A stretch of 64,000 nt of DNA, taken from the NCBI GenBank assembly GCA_020633825.1, contig JACKCV010000001.1, positions 1,055,001 to 1,119,000 of the forward strand. Direction: 5' to 3'. Shown here piece by piece: positions 24,857-33,600 of the stretch. This stretch comes from Fibrobacteria bacterium. GTDB taxonomy: Bacteria > Fibrobacterota > Fibrobacteria > UBA5070. Made by a program: the position numbers and the translations under genes. A model generated the notes under the pieces. That model did not search any database, was not told where the DNA came from, and was given only the letters and a program-made list of their open reading frames with translations. Within the stretch, counting starts at the first letter, position 1. Every line of letters starts with the position of its first letter.

Positions 24857-24914
24857 CCTGGGTAAAAGGTTCCTTCCTGGAAGGGGCATTTCTACCCAGG
24901 CAACCAGGGTTGCC
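24857..24914. promoter_or_regulatory. Dyads upstream of the sigma-54 promoter (activator site candidates)
   Basis: Two perfect inverted repeats: CCTGGGTA (24857-24864) with TACCCAGG (24893-24900), which encloses a CCTTCC/GGAAGG palindrome, and GGCAACCAGGGTTGCC (24899-24914). The second is centred about 70 bases before the predicted sigma-54 start, the usual place for binding sites of enhancer-binding proteins. A structured RNA is an alternative only if transcription starts at the weak upstream sigma-70 site. Confidence 0.45.
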
Positions 24915-24949
24915 GGTGACTGGAGGGTGCCGGCGTACCTCAGCAGGGA

Positions 24950-24966
24950 TGGCACGGGTCGTGCTT
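24950..24966 (+). promoter_or_regulatory. Sigma-54 promoter of the glycan megasynthase operon
   Basis: TGGCACGGGTCGTGCTT matches TGGCACG-N4-TTGCW at all but one position, with GG (24951-24952) and GC (24963-24964) exactly 10 bases apart. The predicted start near 24976 leaves a leader of about 75 bases before the TTG at 25051. The site also looks like a short hairpin (GCACG-GGT-CGTGC), which is a by-product of the consensus. Confidence 0.75.
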
Positions 24967-25050
24967 TACCCTCGGATCGGGAGGAAGGGAGGCGACTCCG
25001 CTTCGGGATCCGTCCATGAGCGAACCGCGCATCGTCCTTGGGAGGGAAGG

Positions 25051-26007
25051 TTGAACAAAGCGAGAGTCCTTGTGACCGGCGGAGCCGGTTTCATCGGAAG
25101 TCATCTGGTGGAGAACCTGCTGGGGGCCGGACGCGCCGTGACCGTCCTCGACGACTTTTCTTCCGGCTCCCGGTCGAATCTGGAAGGATTCGCGGGGGAC
25201 CTGCGCGTGGTGGAAGGCTCCATCCAATCGGCGGAGGACTGCCGGCGGGCCCTGGAGGACGTGGATCGGATCTCCCACCAGGCGGCGTTCGGTTCGGTGC
25301 CCCGGTCCTTGGAACATCCCGAACTCTACTCGGCCAACAACCTGCACGGGACGACCGTCCTGCTCTCCCAGGCGCGCCGCGCCGGGATCCGACGATTCGT
25401 CCTGGCGTCTTCGTCCTCGGTCTACGGGGACGATCCCTCGCTGCCCAAGGTCGAAGCCCGATTGGGCGCACCGCTATCGCCCTATGCCGCATCGAAACGC
25501 GCCGTGGAGCTCTTCGCCGCCTCCATCGCCCCGACGGCATTGATGGAGATCGCCTGCCTGCGGTACTTCAACGTCTTCGGACCGAGGCAGGATCCCCGGG
25601 GGGCGTATGCCGCCGTGATCCCGTTGTTCGCGCAATCCGTGCTCCGCGGAACGGCCCCCACGATCCACGGGGACGGGCTCCAGGCTCGGGATTTCACCTT
25701 CGTCCAGAACGTCGTGGAAGCGAACCTCGCGGCGCTCGACGGGGACCTCCGCGGCGGTTGCCAGGCATTCAACATCGCGTGCGGATCCGCCACCTCGGTG
25801 AACGACCTCTACGAAAAGCTGCGACGTCTCGCCGGCAGCGGGGTCGAGGCGATCCACGGCCCCCCTCGCTCGGGAGACATCCGCGACTCGGTCGCCGACA
25901 TTTCCCGTGCTCGTGGAATCCTGGGGTATTCGCCTCGGATCGGCCTGGACGAGGGGTTGCGGATCACCCTCGATTGGTATCGCTCCGAATCCGGGAGGTT
26001 CCGATGA
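25051..26007 (+). CDS. UDP-N-acetylglucosamine 4-epimerase-like enzyme (extended SDR family)
   Basis: 318 aa from a TTG start with GGAGGGAAGG just upstream; no ATG or GTG fits the N-terminus of the family. Seen: the NAD-binding VLVTGGAGFIGSHLVENLL at residues ~5-23, the LDDFSSG step, and SSSSVYGD with the catalytic YAASK near residue 145. RYFNVFGPRQDPRGAYAAVIP follows, close to WbpP/WbgU-type epimerases that interconvert UDP-GlcNAc and UDP-GalNAc. First gene of the glycan operon; its stop overlaps the next ATG (ATGA). With the dehydrogenase behind it, the likely product is UDP-GalNAcA. UDP-glucose 4-epimerase is the alternative. Confidence 0.85.
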   Translation: MNKARVLVTGGAGFIGSHLVENLLGAGRAVTVLDDFSSGSRSNLEGFAGDLRVVEGSIQSAEDCRRALEDVDRISHQAAFGSVPRSLEHPELYSANNLHGTTVLLSQARRAGIRRFVLASSSSVYGDDPSLPKVEARLGAPLSPYAASKRAVELFAASIAPTALMEIACLRYFNVFGPRQDPRGAYAAVIPLFAQSVLRGTAPTIHGDGLQARDFTFVQNVVEANLAALDGDLRGGCQAFNIACGSATSVNDLYEKLRRLAGSGVEAIHGPPRSGDIRDSVADISRARGILGYSPRIGLDEGLRITLDWYRSESGRFR

Positions 26008-27311
26008 CTGCATCTCTTCCATCCCTCGACCGCATCCGCATCGGGGTGGTCGGATTGGGTTACGTGGGCCTTCCCCTCGCGGTCGCCTTCGCCCGCCGGT
26101 TTCCCACCGTGGGATTCGACCGTTCCGTCCCGCGGGTCGAGGCGTTGCGACGCGGGGACGATGCGACGGGAGAAGTGGAACGGGAGGAACTGCTGGGGAT
26201 TCCGGGACTCGATCTGTCCTCGGAGGAGGCTTCCCTGGCGGGATGCAACTTCCTCGTCGTGTGCGTCCCCACCCCGGTGGACGAGCACAAGCGCCCCGAT
26301 CTGTCCCCGCTGACGTCGGCGAGCTCCTGCATCGGTCGGAATCTGTCTCCCGGCTCCGTGGTCGTGTACGAATCCACCGTCTATCCGGGGTGCACGGAGG
26401 AGGATTGCGTCCCCATCCTGGAGCGGGAGAGCGGACTGCGGTTGAATCGCGACTTCTGGGTGGGCTACAGCCCCGAACGCATCAACCCGGGCGATCGGGA
26501 ACACCGGTTCTCCTCCATCCGGAAGGTGGTGAGCGCTTCCGACGCGTCGTCGCTGGACACGGTCGACGCGGTCTATTCCGCCGTCGTCGATGCGGGGACC
26601 CATCGTGCCAGGACCATCCGGGTGGCCGAAGCCGCCAAGGTGATCGAGAATTCCCAGCGGGACCTCAACATCGCCTTCGTGAACGAATTGGCCCTGATCT
26701 TCCATCGTCTCGGCATCGACGTCGCCGACGTCCTGGAGGCGGCGGGAACGAAATGGAACTTCCTGCCGTTCCGACCCGGCCTGGTGGGTGGGCACTGCAT
26801 CGGAGTCGATCCCTACTACCTCACCCACAAGGCCATGGCGGTCGGGTACCATCCCGAGGTCATCCTGGCCGGACGCCGGATCAACGACGGCATGGGCGCG
26901 TTCATCGCCCAGGAATGCATCCGCCTCCTGATCGACGCGGGCAGACCTCTCAAAGGCGCACGCGTGCTCCTCCTCGGGCTTTCCTTCAAGGAGAACGTGC
27001 CCGACATCCGAAATACGCGCGTCATCGACATCCTGAGGGAATTGGAGAGGTTCGGAATCCGTTGCGTGGTGGTGGATCCGCTCGCCGACCGCGAGGAGGC
27101 CCGCCGGGAGTACGGGATCGACCTGGTCGACCTGGATGCGGTCCCCCGCTGCGACGCGGCGGTGGTCGCCGTCGCCCACGCGCAGTTCGTCCGCCTGGGA
27201 AGGAACGATTTCAGCCGTGTCCTGGAGCCCGGTGCTCCCGTGCTGGATGTGAAGGGGGTCGTCGACCCCGGGAGTTTCGGCGAAGCCGGATTCAGAATGT
27301 GGAGGCTATGA
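26004..27311 (+). CDS. UDP-N-acetylhexosamine 6-dehydrogenase (WbpO/TviB/Vi-type)
   Basis: 435 aa. An N-terminal NAD domain (IGVVGLGYVGLPLAVAFARRF, residues ~12-32) is followed by VCVPTPVDEHKRPDL, YESTVYPGCTEEDCVP and GYSPERINPGD. The active site is GLVGGHCIGVDPYYL with the catalytic Cys, and the C-terminal domain starts at VLLLGLSFKENVPDIRNTR. The YSPERINPGD and GGHCIGVDPYYL forms are typical of the WbpO/TviB group, which oxidises UDP-GlcNAc or UDP-GalNAc to the uronic acid. GGGAGGTT precedes the ATG. It feeds aminouronic acid to the downstream amidotransferase and glycosyltransferases. Confidence 0.9.
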   Translation: MTASLPSLDRIRIGVVGLGYVGLPLAVAFARRFPTVGFDRSVPRVEALRRGDDATGEVEREELLGIPGLDLSSEEASLAGCNFLVVCVPTPVDEHKRPDLSPLTSASSCIGRNLSPGSVVVYESTVYPGCTEEDCVPILERESGLRLNRDFWVGYSPERINPGDREHRFSSIRKVVSASDASSLDTVDAVYSAVVDAGTHRARTIRVAEAAKVIENSQRDLNIAFVNELALIFHRLGIDVADVLEAAGTKWNFLPFRPGLVGGHCIGVDPYYLTHKAMAVGYHPEVILAGRRINDGMGAFIAQECIRLLIDAGRPLKGARVLLLGLSFKENVPDIRNTRVIDILRELERFGIRCVVVDPLADREEARREYGIDLVDLDAVPRCDAAVVAVAHAQFVRLGRNDFSRVLEPGAPVLDVKGVVDPGSFGEAGFRMWRL

Positions 27312-30300
27312 TGAGGATTACGACTTGCGAATCGATCGGAGACCTGGCGGCACGGCTCGGCTTCACCGCGATCGGGAAGATCTTCGAGGAAGACATCGAC
27401 GTCGTGGAGACCAATTGCGACTGGTTCGAAAGGAAACGCCGGGACGCGGAAGTCCTCGGGACCGTCGCGGCAAACACGGTGGGCGACATCCTCGAGCTCG
27501 GAACATCCTTCGGGCGCGGAACCTCGGAGCTGGCGCTCAACCTCGCCGGGCGAGGGGACGTCCACACGGTCAACATCCTTCCGGAGCAGGCGAATTCCGA
27601 CAGCGGCAAGCTGGTCACGCACTTCCTCGGCCGCGAGCAGATCGGCTCCTACTACCGGAGCAAGGGGGCGACCAACGTCGTGCAGATCTTCGCGGACACC
27701 TCCACCTGGGTTCCCGAACCCCAGTTGGAACGGAGGTTCGGGGCGGTGTTCATCGACGCCGCGCACGACGAGGAGAACGTGTTCAAGGATTCGCTCCTCG
27801 TATCGCGCCTGCTGAGGAACGGCGGCCTCCTGCTGTGGCACGATTTCAACCCCTCGAGACGCTTCGAGATGGATTGGATCGACAGCGTTATGAAGGGCGT
27901 GGAGCGCTTCGCCGCCGTCCAGGGGGGGGATTTCGAGGTCCTCCATCTGCGGAATTCCTGGATCGGAATCGCGCGGTGGACGCCGAAGGACGGGACGGGA
28001 TCCCCGGCCTCCGGGGTGGAGACGTCCAAGCGCCCTAGTCTCGGCGAGGATCGCTTCCTCGTGGGGTATTCGAACTACCCCTACCCCTCCGATGTCGGGG
28101 CGACCAACGAGGCGTGGCTGGGACGCCTGCGAGGCCTGGGGCACTCCGTCGAGGGGATCTGCCTCACCATCGATCCTCCGGGGCCGTGTCTGATGTGGGA
28201 GGAACTCGATCGGGCCTGGAATGCCCGGGACCCCAAGCTCATGGCCCTCTACGAGAGGATCCTGCGCCGGATCTCCGAGACGGGAGCGACGATCTTCGTC
28301 AACTACAACGGCATCAACCTCCATCCCCAGTTCGTGGAGGAGCTGAAGAAGGTCTGCACCACGGTCTACTGCTGCTTCGACGATCCCGAATCCAGCCACA
28401 TCCTCTCGCGACCCGTGGCGGCATGGTACGACGTCGCCATGGTCGGGAACATCGCCGAGCTCGACATGTACCGCAACTGGGGCTGTCGCCATGTGGAATG
28501 GCTTCCGATCGGATTCCGGGCCGACGAAGTCGATCCGACGATGTCCGAGAGGAGGATCCTCGAGTCCTCGCGGTCGGTGGAGCTTTCGATCTTCTGCGAG
28601 CGTCTGTCTCCCTGGAGGCGCGAGCGCCTCGATCGGATCGCGAGCGAATTCCCCCGCGGAATCTTCCGGGGTCCCGGATGGTCCGACGGATTCGTCTCGG
28701 AAGCCGACAAGATCCGGGTGATGGCCGATACCCGGATCGGGTTCAACCTCCACAATTCCACCGGGCCGATCAATTACCGGACCTTCACCGTGCCCGCCAA
28801 CGGGGCGATGCTGCTGTGCGACAACTCCACCCAGTTGGGGAAGGTGTTCGAGCTGGGTGTGGAAGCCGTCGGGTACGACTACATGGACGAAGCGGTCTTC
28901 GACGCCCGATTCTTCCTCGCCAACGAAACGCGGAGAAGGGAGATCGCCGCCGCCGGATGGGTCCGGACCATGAGGGACTACTCGGAGGACGCCTGCTTCA
29001 GGCGCATCTCGAGGGCGGTGAACGAAGCGCGGGCCAAGAGGCAGCAATTGAATCGCGCCATCTCCGCCAAACCCGGGAACCTGCAATCGGTCCGCGTCCA
29101 GCACCTGAACTGGGAGCTCGATCCCGCGCGGTACATCGATCGGGAGATCCTGACCCATGGAGTCTTCGAGCAGGGAACCACGGACATCCTGCGATCCCTC
29201 GTCCGTCCGGGGATGCGCTGGATGGATGTCGGGGCGAACATCGGGTACTACACGATGCTCCTTTCCACCTGGGCGACCCGGGAGGGCAAGGGATGGGCCT
29301 GGGAGCCGACTCCTCATCTGGCGGCGCACCTGAGGCGGCACGCCGAGATCAACGGCGTGGGGGATCGTTTCACCCTGCACGAACGCGGTCTGGGGGAGAG
29401 CAAGGAAACTCTCCGGATCGGATTCGACAGCGTGTCCGCAACCCTGCACTGGCCCACCACGGCGGGTCCCGCGAACACGGTGGGGATCGAGATCGTCCCC
29501 TTGGATTCGGAGGAGGAACTGGCGGCGGAGGCGGGCATCGACGTGCTGAAGATCGACATCGACGGCCATGAACCGTTCTTCTTCCGCGGGGCCCGGGAAT
29601 TCTTCAAGACGCATCGTCCCTTCATCGCGATGGAGTTCGCCAACCTCAATCTCACGGTCGCGGGGGAGAGCGTCTACACCCTGGTGGAGGAGCTGAACCG
29701 CATCGGATACGTCCCCATCTCGGAGAAGACCCTCGAGCCGTACCCCGATCCGCTCACGTTCCTGGTCGAATGCGGCAATTTCGCCTTCTCGGCCAACGCC
29801 TGGGCGGTTCCGGCGGAAATTCTCGAAGACCTGGGGACGTTTCGCAAGGCCATGGATCGGCTTCCCCGATCCATGGTCGACGAGCTGCGCGTCTTCGCCT
29901 CGGCCAGGGACTACCTGCTGTGGGCCAATGTCGCACCCGGGCTGGAGCGGACGGTCCGGCTGCGCGCGCTGGGCGGCAGCGAAGTGGTGATCCGCGGCGG
30001 GACCAGCGACGCCACCGTGGTCTGGGACGCCTTCCACTACAAGTACCACGTCCCGCCGGTGACGCTGGCGGAGGGGGCCTTCATCCTCGACCTCGGTGCC
30101 AACATCGGCCTCACCGCGGCGGAAATGGGCCATTCCAACCCCGGATCGCGGATCTTGTCCGTCGAGCTCGACGCGGAGAACGCGGTCCAGGCGCGCAAGA
30201 ACACCGCCTTCCTCGGAACGCGATGCGAGGTGGTCCAGGCCGGGATCTGGACCGAGGACGGAACCATCCAGTACGGCGGGGAGAGTCGGCAGGGTTTCGC

Positions 30301-30589
30301 GATCGAGAAGTCCTCGCAGGGAGGGCGGAGCGCACCGTCGCGCCGGGTCGCGAGCCTTCTCTCCGAACGCGGGATCGAACGCGTCGACTACGTGAAGATG
30401 GACATCGAAGGCGCGGAACTGGCCGTCCTGGAGGACGCCGGCGACTGGATGCCCAAGGTGCGATCCATCAAGGTCGAACTCCACCACATGGAGGAGTTCG
30501 ACAGGATCTGGACCCTGCTGGAAGGGTACGGATTCCGGTGCGCCAAGGAACCGAAGCATTACTGCAGCATCGAAGGCGTGCGCGCCTGA
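27311..30589 (+). CDS. Four-domain fusion: methyltransferase - CgeB-like glycosyltransferase - two FkbM methyltransferases
   Basis: About 1,092 aa. Two ATGs lie in tandem (27308 and 27311); GGAGG is 5 bases from the second, which is preferred. Domain 1 (residues ~40-220): class I SAM methyltransferase with VGDILELGTSFGRGTSEL and FIDAAHDEENVFKDSLL. Domain 2 (~245-580): CgeB-type GT-B, with GYSNYPYPSD, CCFDDPESS, GFNLHNSTGPINYRTF near 475 and PANGAMLLCDN. Domain 3 (~605-830): FkbM methyltransferase, WMDVGANIGYYTMLLS and LKIDIDGHEPFFFRGA. Domain 4 (~870-1085): a second FkbM domain, FILDLGANIGLTAAEMG and VKMDIEGAELAVLED. FkbM enzymes O-methylate sugars; the products are not known here. Part of the sigma-54 glycan operon, overlapping the dehydrogenase stop. 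Confidence 0.82.
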   Translation: MRITTCESIGDLAARLGFTAIGKIFEEDIDVVETNCDWFERKRRDAEVLGTVAANTVGDILELGTSFGRGTSELALNLAGRGDVHTVNILPEQANSDSGKLVTHFLGREQIGSYYRSKGATNVVQIFADTSTWVPEPQLERRFGAVFIDAAHDEENVFKDSLLVSRLLRNGGLLLWHDFNPSRRFEMDWIDSVMKGVERFAAVQGGDFEVLHLRNSWIGIARWTPKDGTGSPASGVETSKRPSLGEDRFLVGYSNYPYPSDVGATNEAWLGRLRGLGHSVEGICLTIDPPGPCLMWEELDRAWNARDPKLMALYERILRRISETGATIFVNYNGINLHPQFVEELKKVCTTVYCCFDDPESSHILSRPVAAWYDVAMVGNIAELDMYRNWGCRHVEWLPIGFRADEVDPTMSERRILESSRSVELSIFCERLSPWRRERLDRIASEFPRGIFRGPGWSDGFVSEADKIRVMADTRIGFNLHNSTGPINYRTFTVPANGAMLLCDNSTQLGKVFELGVEAVGYDYMDEAVFDARFFLANETRRREIAAAGWVRTMRDYSEDACFRRISRAVNEARAKRQQLNRAISAKPGNLQSVRVQHLNWELDPARYIDREILTHGVFEQGTTDILRSLVRPGMRWMDVGANIGYYTMLLSTWATREGKGWAWEPTPHLAAHLRRHAEINGVGDRFTLHERGLGESKETLRIGFDSVSATLHWPTTAGPANTVGIEIVPLDSEEELAAEAGIDVLKIDIDGHEPFFFRGAREFFKTHRPFIAMEFANLNLTVAGESVYTLVEELNRIGYVPISEKTLEPYPDPLTFLVECGNFAFSANAWAVPAEILEDLGTFRKAMDRLPRSMVDELRVFASARDYLLWANVAPGLERTVRLRALGGSEVVIRGGTSDATVVWDAFHYKYHVPPVTLAEGAFILDLGANIGLTAAEMGHSNPGSRILSVELDAENAVQARKNTAFLGTRCEVVQAGIWTEDGTIQYGGESRQGFAIEKSSQGGRSAPSRRVASLLSERGIERVDYVKMDIEGAELAVLEDAGDWMPKVRSIKVELHHMEEFDRIWTLLEGYGFRCAKEPKHYCSIEGVRA

Positions 30590-30620
30590 GGGCGGGTGCC
30601 ATCGGAACAAGGGGTCGAAA

Positions 30621-33600
30621 ATGTGCGGAATCGTCGGAATCCTCGACAAGGCCGGGGTAGGTTTCCCCGAGGAAATCGTCCTTGGAATGATCCAGGACCT
30701 GGCCCACCGCGGCCCCGACGGGGACGGGATGGCCCGCAGGGGCCCCCTCGCGCTCGGGCACCGGAGGTTGTCGATCCTGGATCCGGCGGGTGGGCGGCAA
30801 CCCATGTTCAACGAGGATGGCAACGTCTGGGTGACCTACAACGGGGAGATCTACAACTTCAAGGAGATCGCCCGGGAATTGACCGAACGCGGACACGTCT
30901 TCCGCACGCACTGCGACACGGAAGTGGTCGTCCATGCCTGGGAGGAATGGGGAGAGGCGTGCGTGGGGAGGTTCCGGGGGATGTTCGCCTTCGGGATCGC
31001 CGACTGGCGGCGAGGGATCCTGTTCCTCGCCCGGGACCACTTCGGGATCAAGCCCTTGGAGTGGATCTCCACGCCGCATGCATTCGCCTTCTCGTCCGAG
31101 AACGTGCCCCTGCGCCGGACTCCGGGGTTCCGTCCCGATCTCGATCGCCACGCCATCGACGAATACCTGTGGTTCCAGTACATCACCGCGCCCCGGACCG
31201 GTTTCGAGCAGATCCGGAAACTGCCTCCCGGGAATTCGATGATCGTCGGATTGGACGGGAAGGTCCACGAACCCAAGGAGTACTGGAACTTCCGTTTCGA
31301 ACCGGAGGCGGGGCGGGATCGAAGGGAATGGATCGAACGGATCGACGAGGTCGTCAAGGACTCGGTGGCAGCCCACCTGGTTTCGGACGTCCCCTTCGGC
31401 GCGTTCCTGTCCGGGGGCGTGGACTCCTCGCTGATCGTCGCGGAGATGTCGAAGATCCTCGACAGACCCGTCGAAACCTTCTCCATCGGGAATTCCGATC
31501 CGGAATTCGACGAGACCTCCTGGGCGCGCATCGCCTCCGAGGCCACGGGATCCCACCACCACGTGGAAATCGTGGAGCCCCAGGCCTTGGAGATACTGCC
31601 GGAACTTGTCCGCCACTACGGGGAGCCCTTCGCGGACTCCTCGGCGATCCCGACGTGGCATGTGAGCCGACTGGCCCGGCGCCACGTCCCCATGGTCCTC
31701 TCCGGCGACGGTGCCGACGAATTGTTCGGAGGATATTGGTCCTACGGGGATTGGATGGCGGCCTCCGGGGGGAACCCCGGGCCCTGGGAGATCGAGGATT
31801 GGCTTCGTCACATCAACTACATGGATCCCGCCTTCCGCACGCGGCTGTGGAAGCAGGGCGCGTTGGGGGCGCGGGTCTCGCTGCCCGAGGTGTTCGCCAG
31901 GGAATGGGCCCGTTCGGAAGGCGCCAGTCCCCTCCACCGGGTCCAGCACATGGATCTGAAGACGTACCTGCCCTCGGCGATCCTGAAGAAGGTGGACATC
32001 GCGAGCATGATGCACGGGTTGGAGACCCGCACGCCCTTCGTCGACGTGCGGGTGGCGGAACTGGTCTCGAAGATCCCCTCCGACCATTCCCTCGTGCGCA
32101 ACGCCGACGGTTCCTGGGACAGGAAACGACTTCTCAAGGAGGTCGCATCGCGCCATTTCCCGATCGACTTCCTGAATCGCCCCAAGATGGGGTTCGCGAT
32201 CCCCGTGGTCAAGTGGTTCCGACCGGGGACCCCGTTGTGGACCGGGATCGCCCGAAGGCTTCTCGCGGCGGATTCCCCCTTGGCGGAATTCCTGGAGGCC
32301 GACGGGATTCGGGAGGTGCTCCAGCATCGCCATGCGGCGAACATCTGGCAGCTTTTGTTCCTCGACGAATGGCTGCGCCAGGCCGCCGCGGCTACTCCCG
32401 CGGTGGCGCGGACCTCCCCCGTGGTGGAGGTGACGAGGAAGCCCCCGTCGCCGCCCCGCCCCAGGATCCTGATCGTGGCCGACGTGCCCAATTGGATCTT
32501 CGAGCGCCATGCCCGCACCTTGCAGAAGGCCCTGGCGGACGAATTCGAGATCGATGTCGCCTTCCAAGGACAGGGCATCGATGAAAGTCGCTACGATCTG
32601 GTGTATCCCCTGGAATGGAATCTCGTCCCCCCGGAGGAGATCGGGAATCCCCGCAAGTGGATCACGGGGATTCGATCGCACATCTCCTGGCAGGATCGCG
32701 ATCCCGGGTGGTTCTCCCGCCTCCTGCGCACGAAATTCTCCAAGGTCCATGCGGTATCCCGTCGCTTGAGCGACCTGATCGCCGCGTATCGTCCGGACGT
32801 CCTCACCCTCACCCACGGTGTGGATCTGGAACATTTCGGAACCGAATCCGAGCCGTTCGTCCAGCCCGGGAGGCTCCGGATCGGTTGGGCGGGAAACCGC
32901 AAATCCCCCGCGAAGGGCTTCGAGGAATTCATCGCTCCCCTGGGCGACCTTCCCGGGGTCGAACTCCATTTCTGCGGGTACAGCGATCGGCTCCTCACGC
33001 GCGAGGAGATGATGTCCTTCTACGAGGGCATCGACGTCTACGTCTGCAGCTCCTCCACGGAGGGGAACAACAACTCCCTCCTGGAAGCCGCCGCGACGGG
33101 TCGGGCGATCATCACGACGGATGTCGGGACGGTTCCCGAATACTTGGAACACGGACGTTCGGCGCTCGTCGTCCCCAGGACGCCGGAGGCGTTCCGCGAA
33201 GCCGTCCAACAGCTTCTGGAAGATCCCTCCCGGGGACGGGAATTGGGGCGTGCCGCCCGGGTCGCGGTGCGGAAATTCTCCTGGGCCGTGAAGATGGAGG
33301 AGCACCGGCGCTTCCTCCGCGCGGCCCTGGAACTTTCCCGCGCGGTGGAGGGCGTGCCGACCGATCTCGAAGGGATGCTCGCTCGCGTGGAAGAAATGGT
33401 GGATGCGAGGGACTTCCCGGCCGCGAAGTCCCTGCTGCGGGAGATCGACGCCCGCCACCCGGGAAGAGGCGCGGATCGGATCCTGGCGAAGCTGGAGGCC
33501 GCCATCCCCGACAGGGGTCGTTCGGAGCGTCCGGAGCGGACCCTCGCACGGGCGCTGGAGGAAGCGGATGCCCGGTTCCTCGCCGGCGACGCCCAGGGCG

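Noticed and set aside
24952..24964. A terminator hairpin GCACG-GGT-CGTGC
   Set aside because: The bases coincide exactly with the -24/-12 elements of a sigma-54 promoter and are followed by only three T.
24841..24966. A cyclic di-GMP, glycine or cobalamin riboswitch in the leader of the glycan operon
   Set aside because: None of the conserved cores (for example the GEMM tetraloop-receptor or the cobalamin box) is present. The dyads are better explained as activator sites for the sigma-54 promoter.
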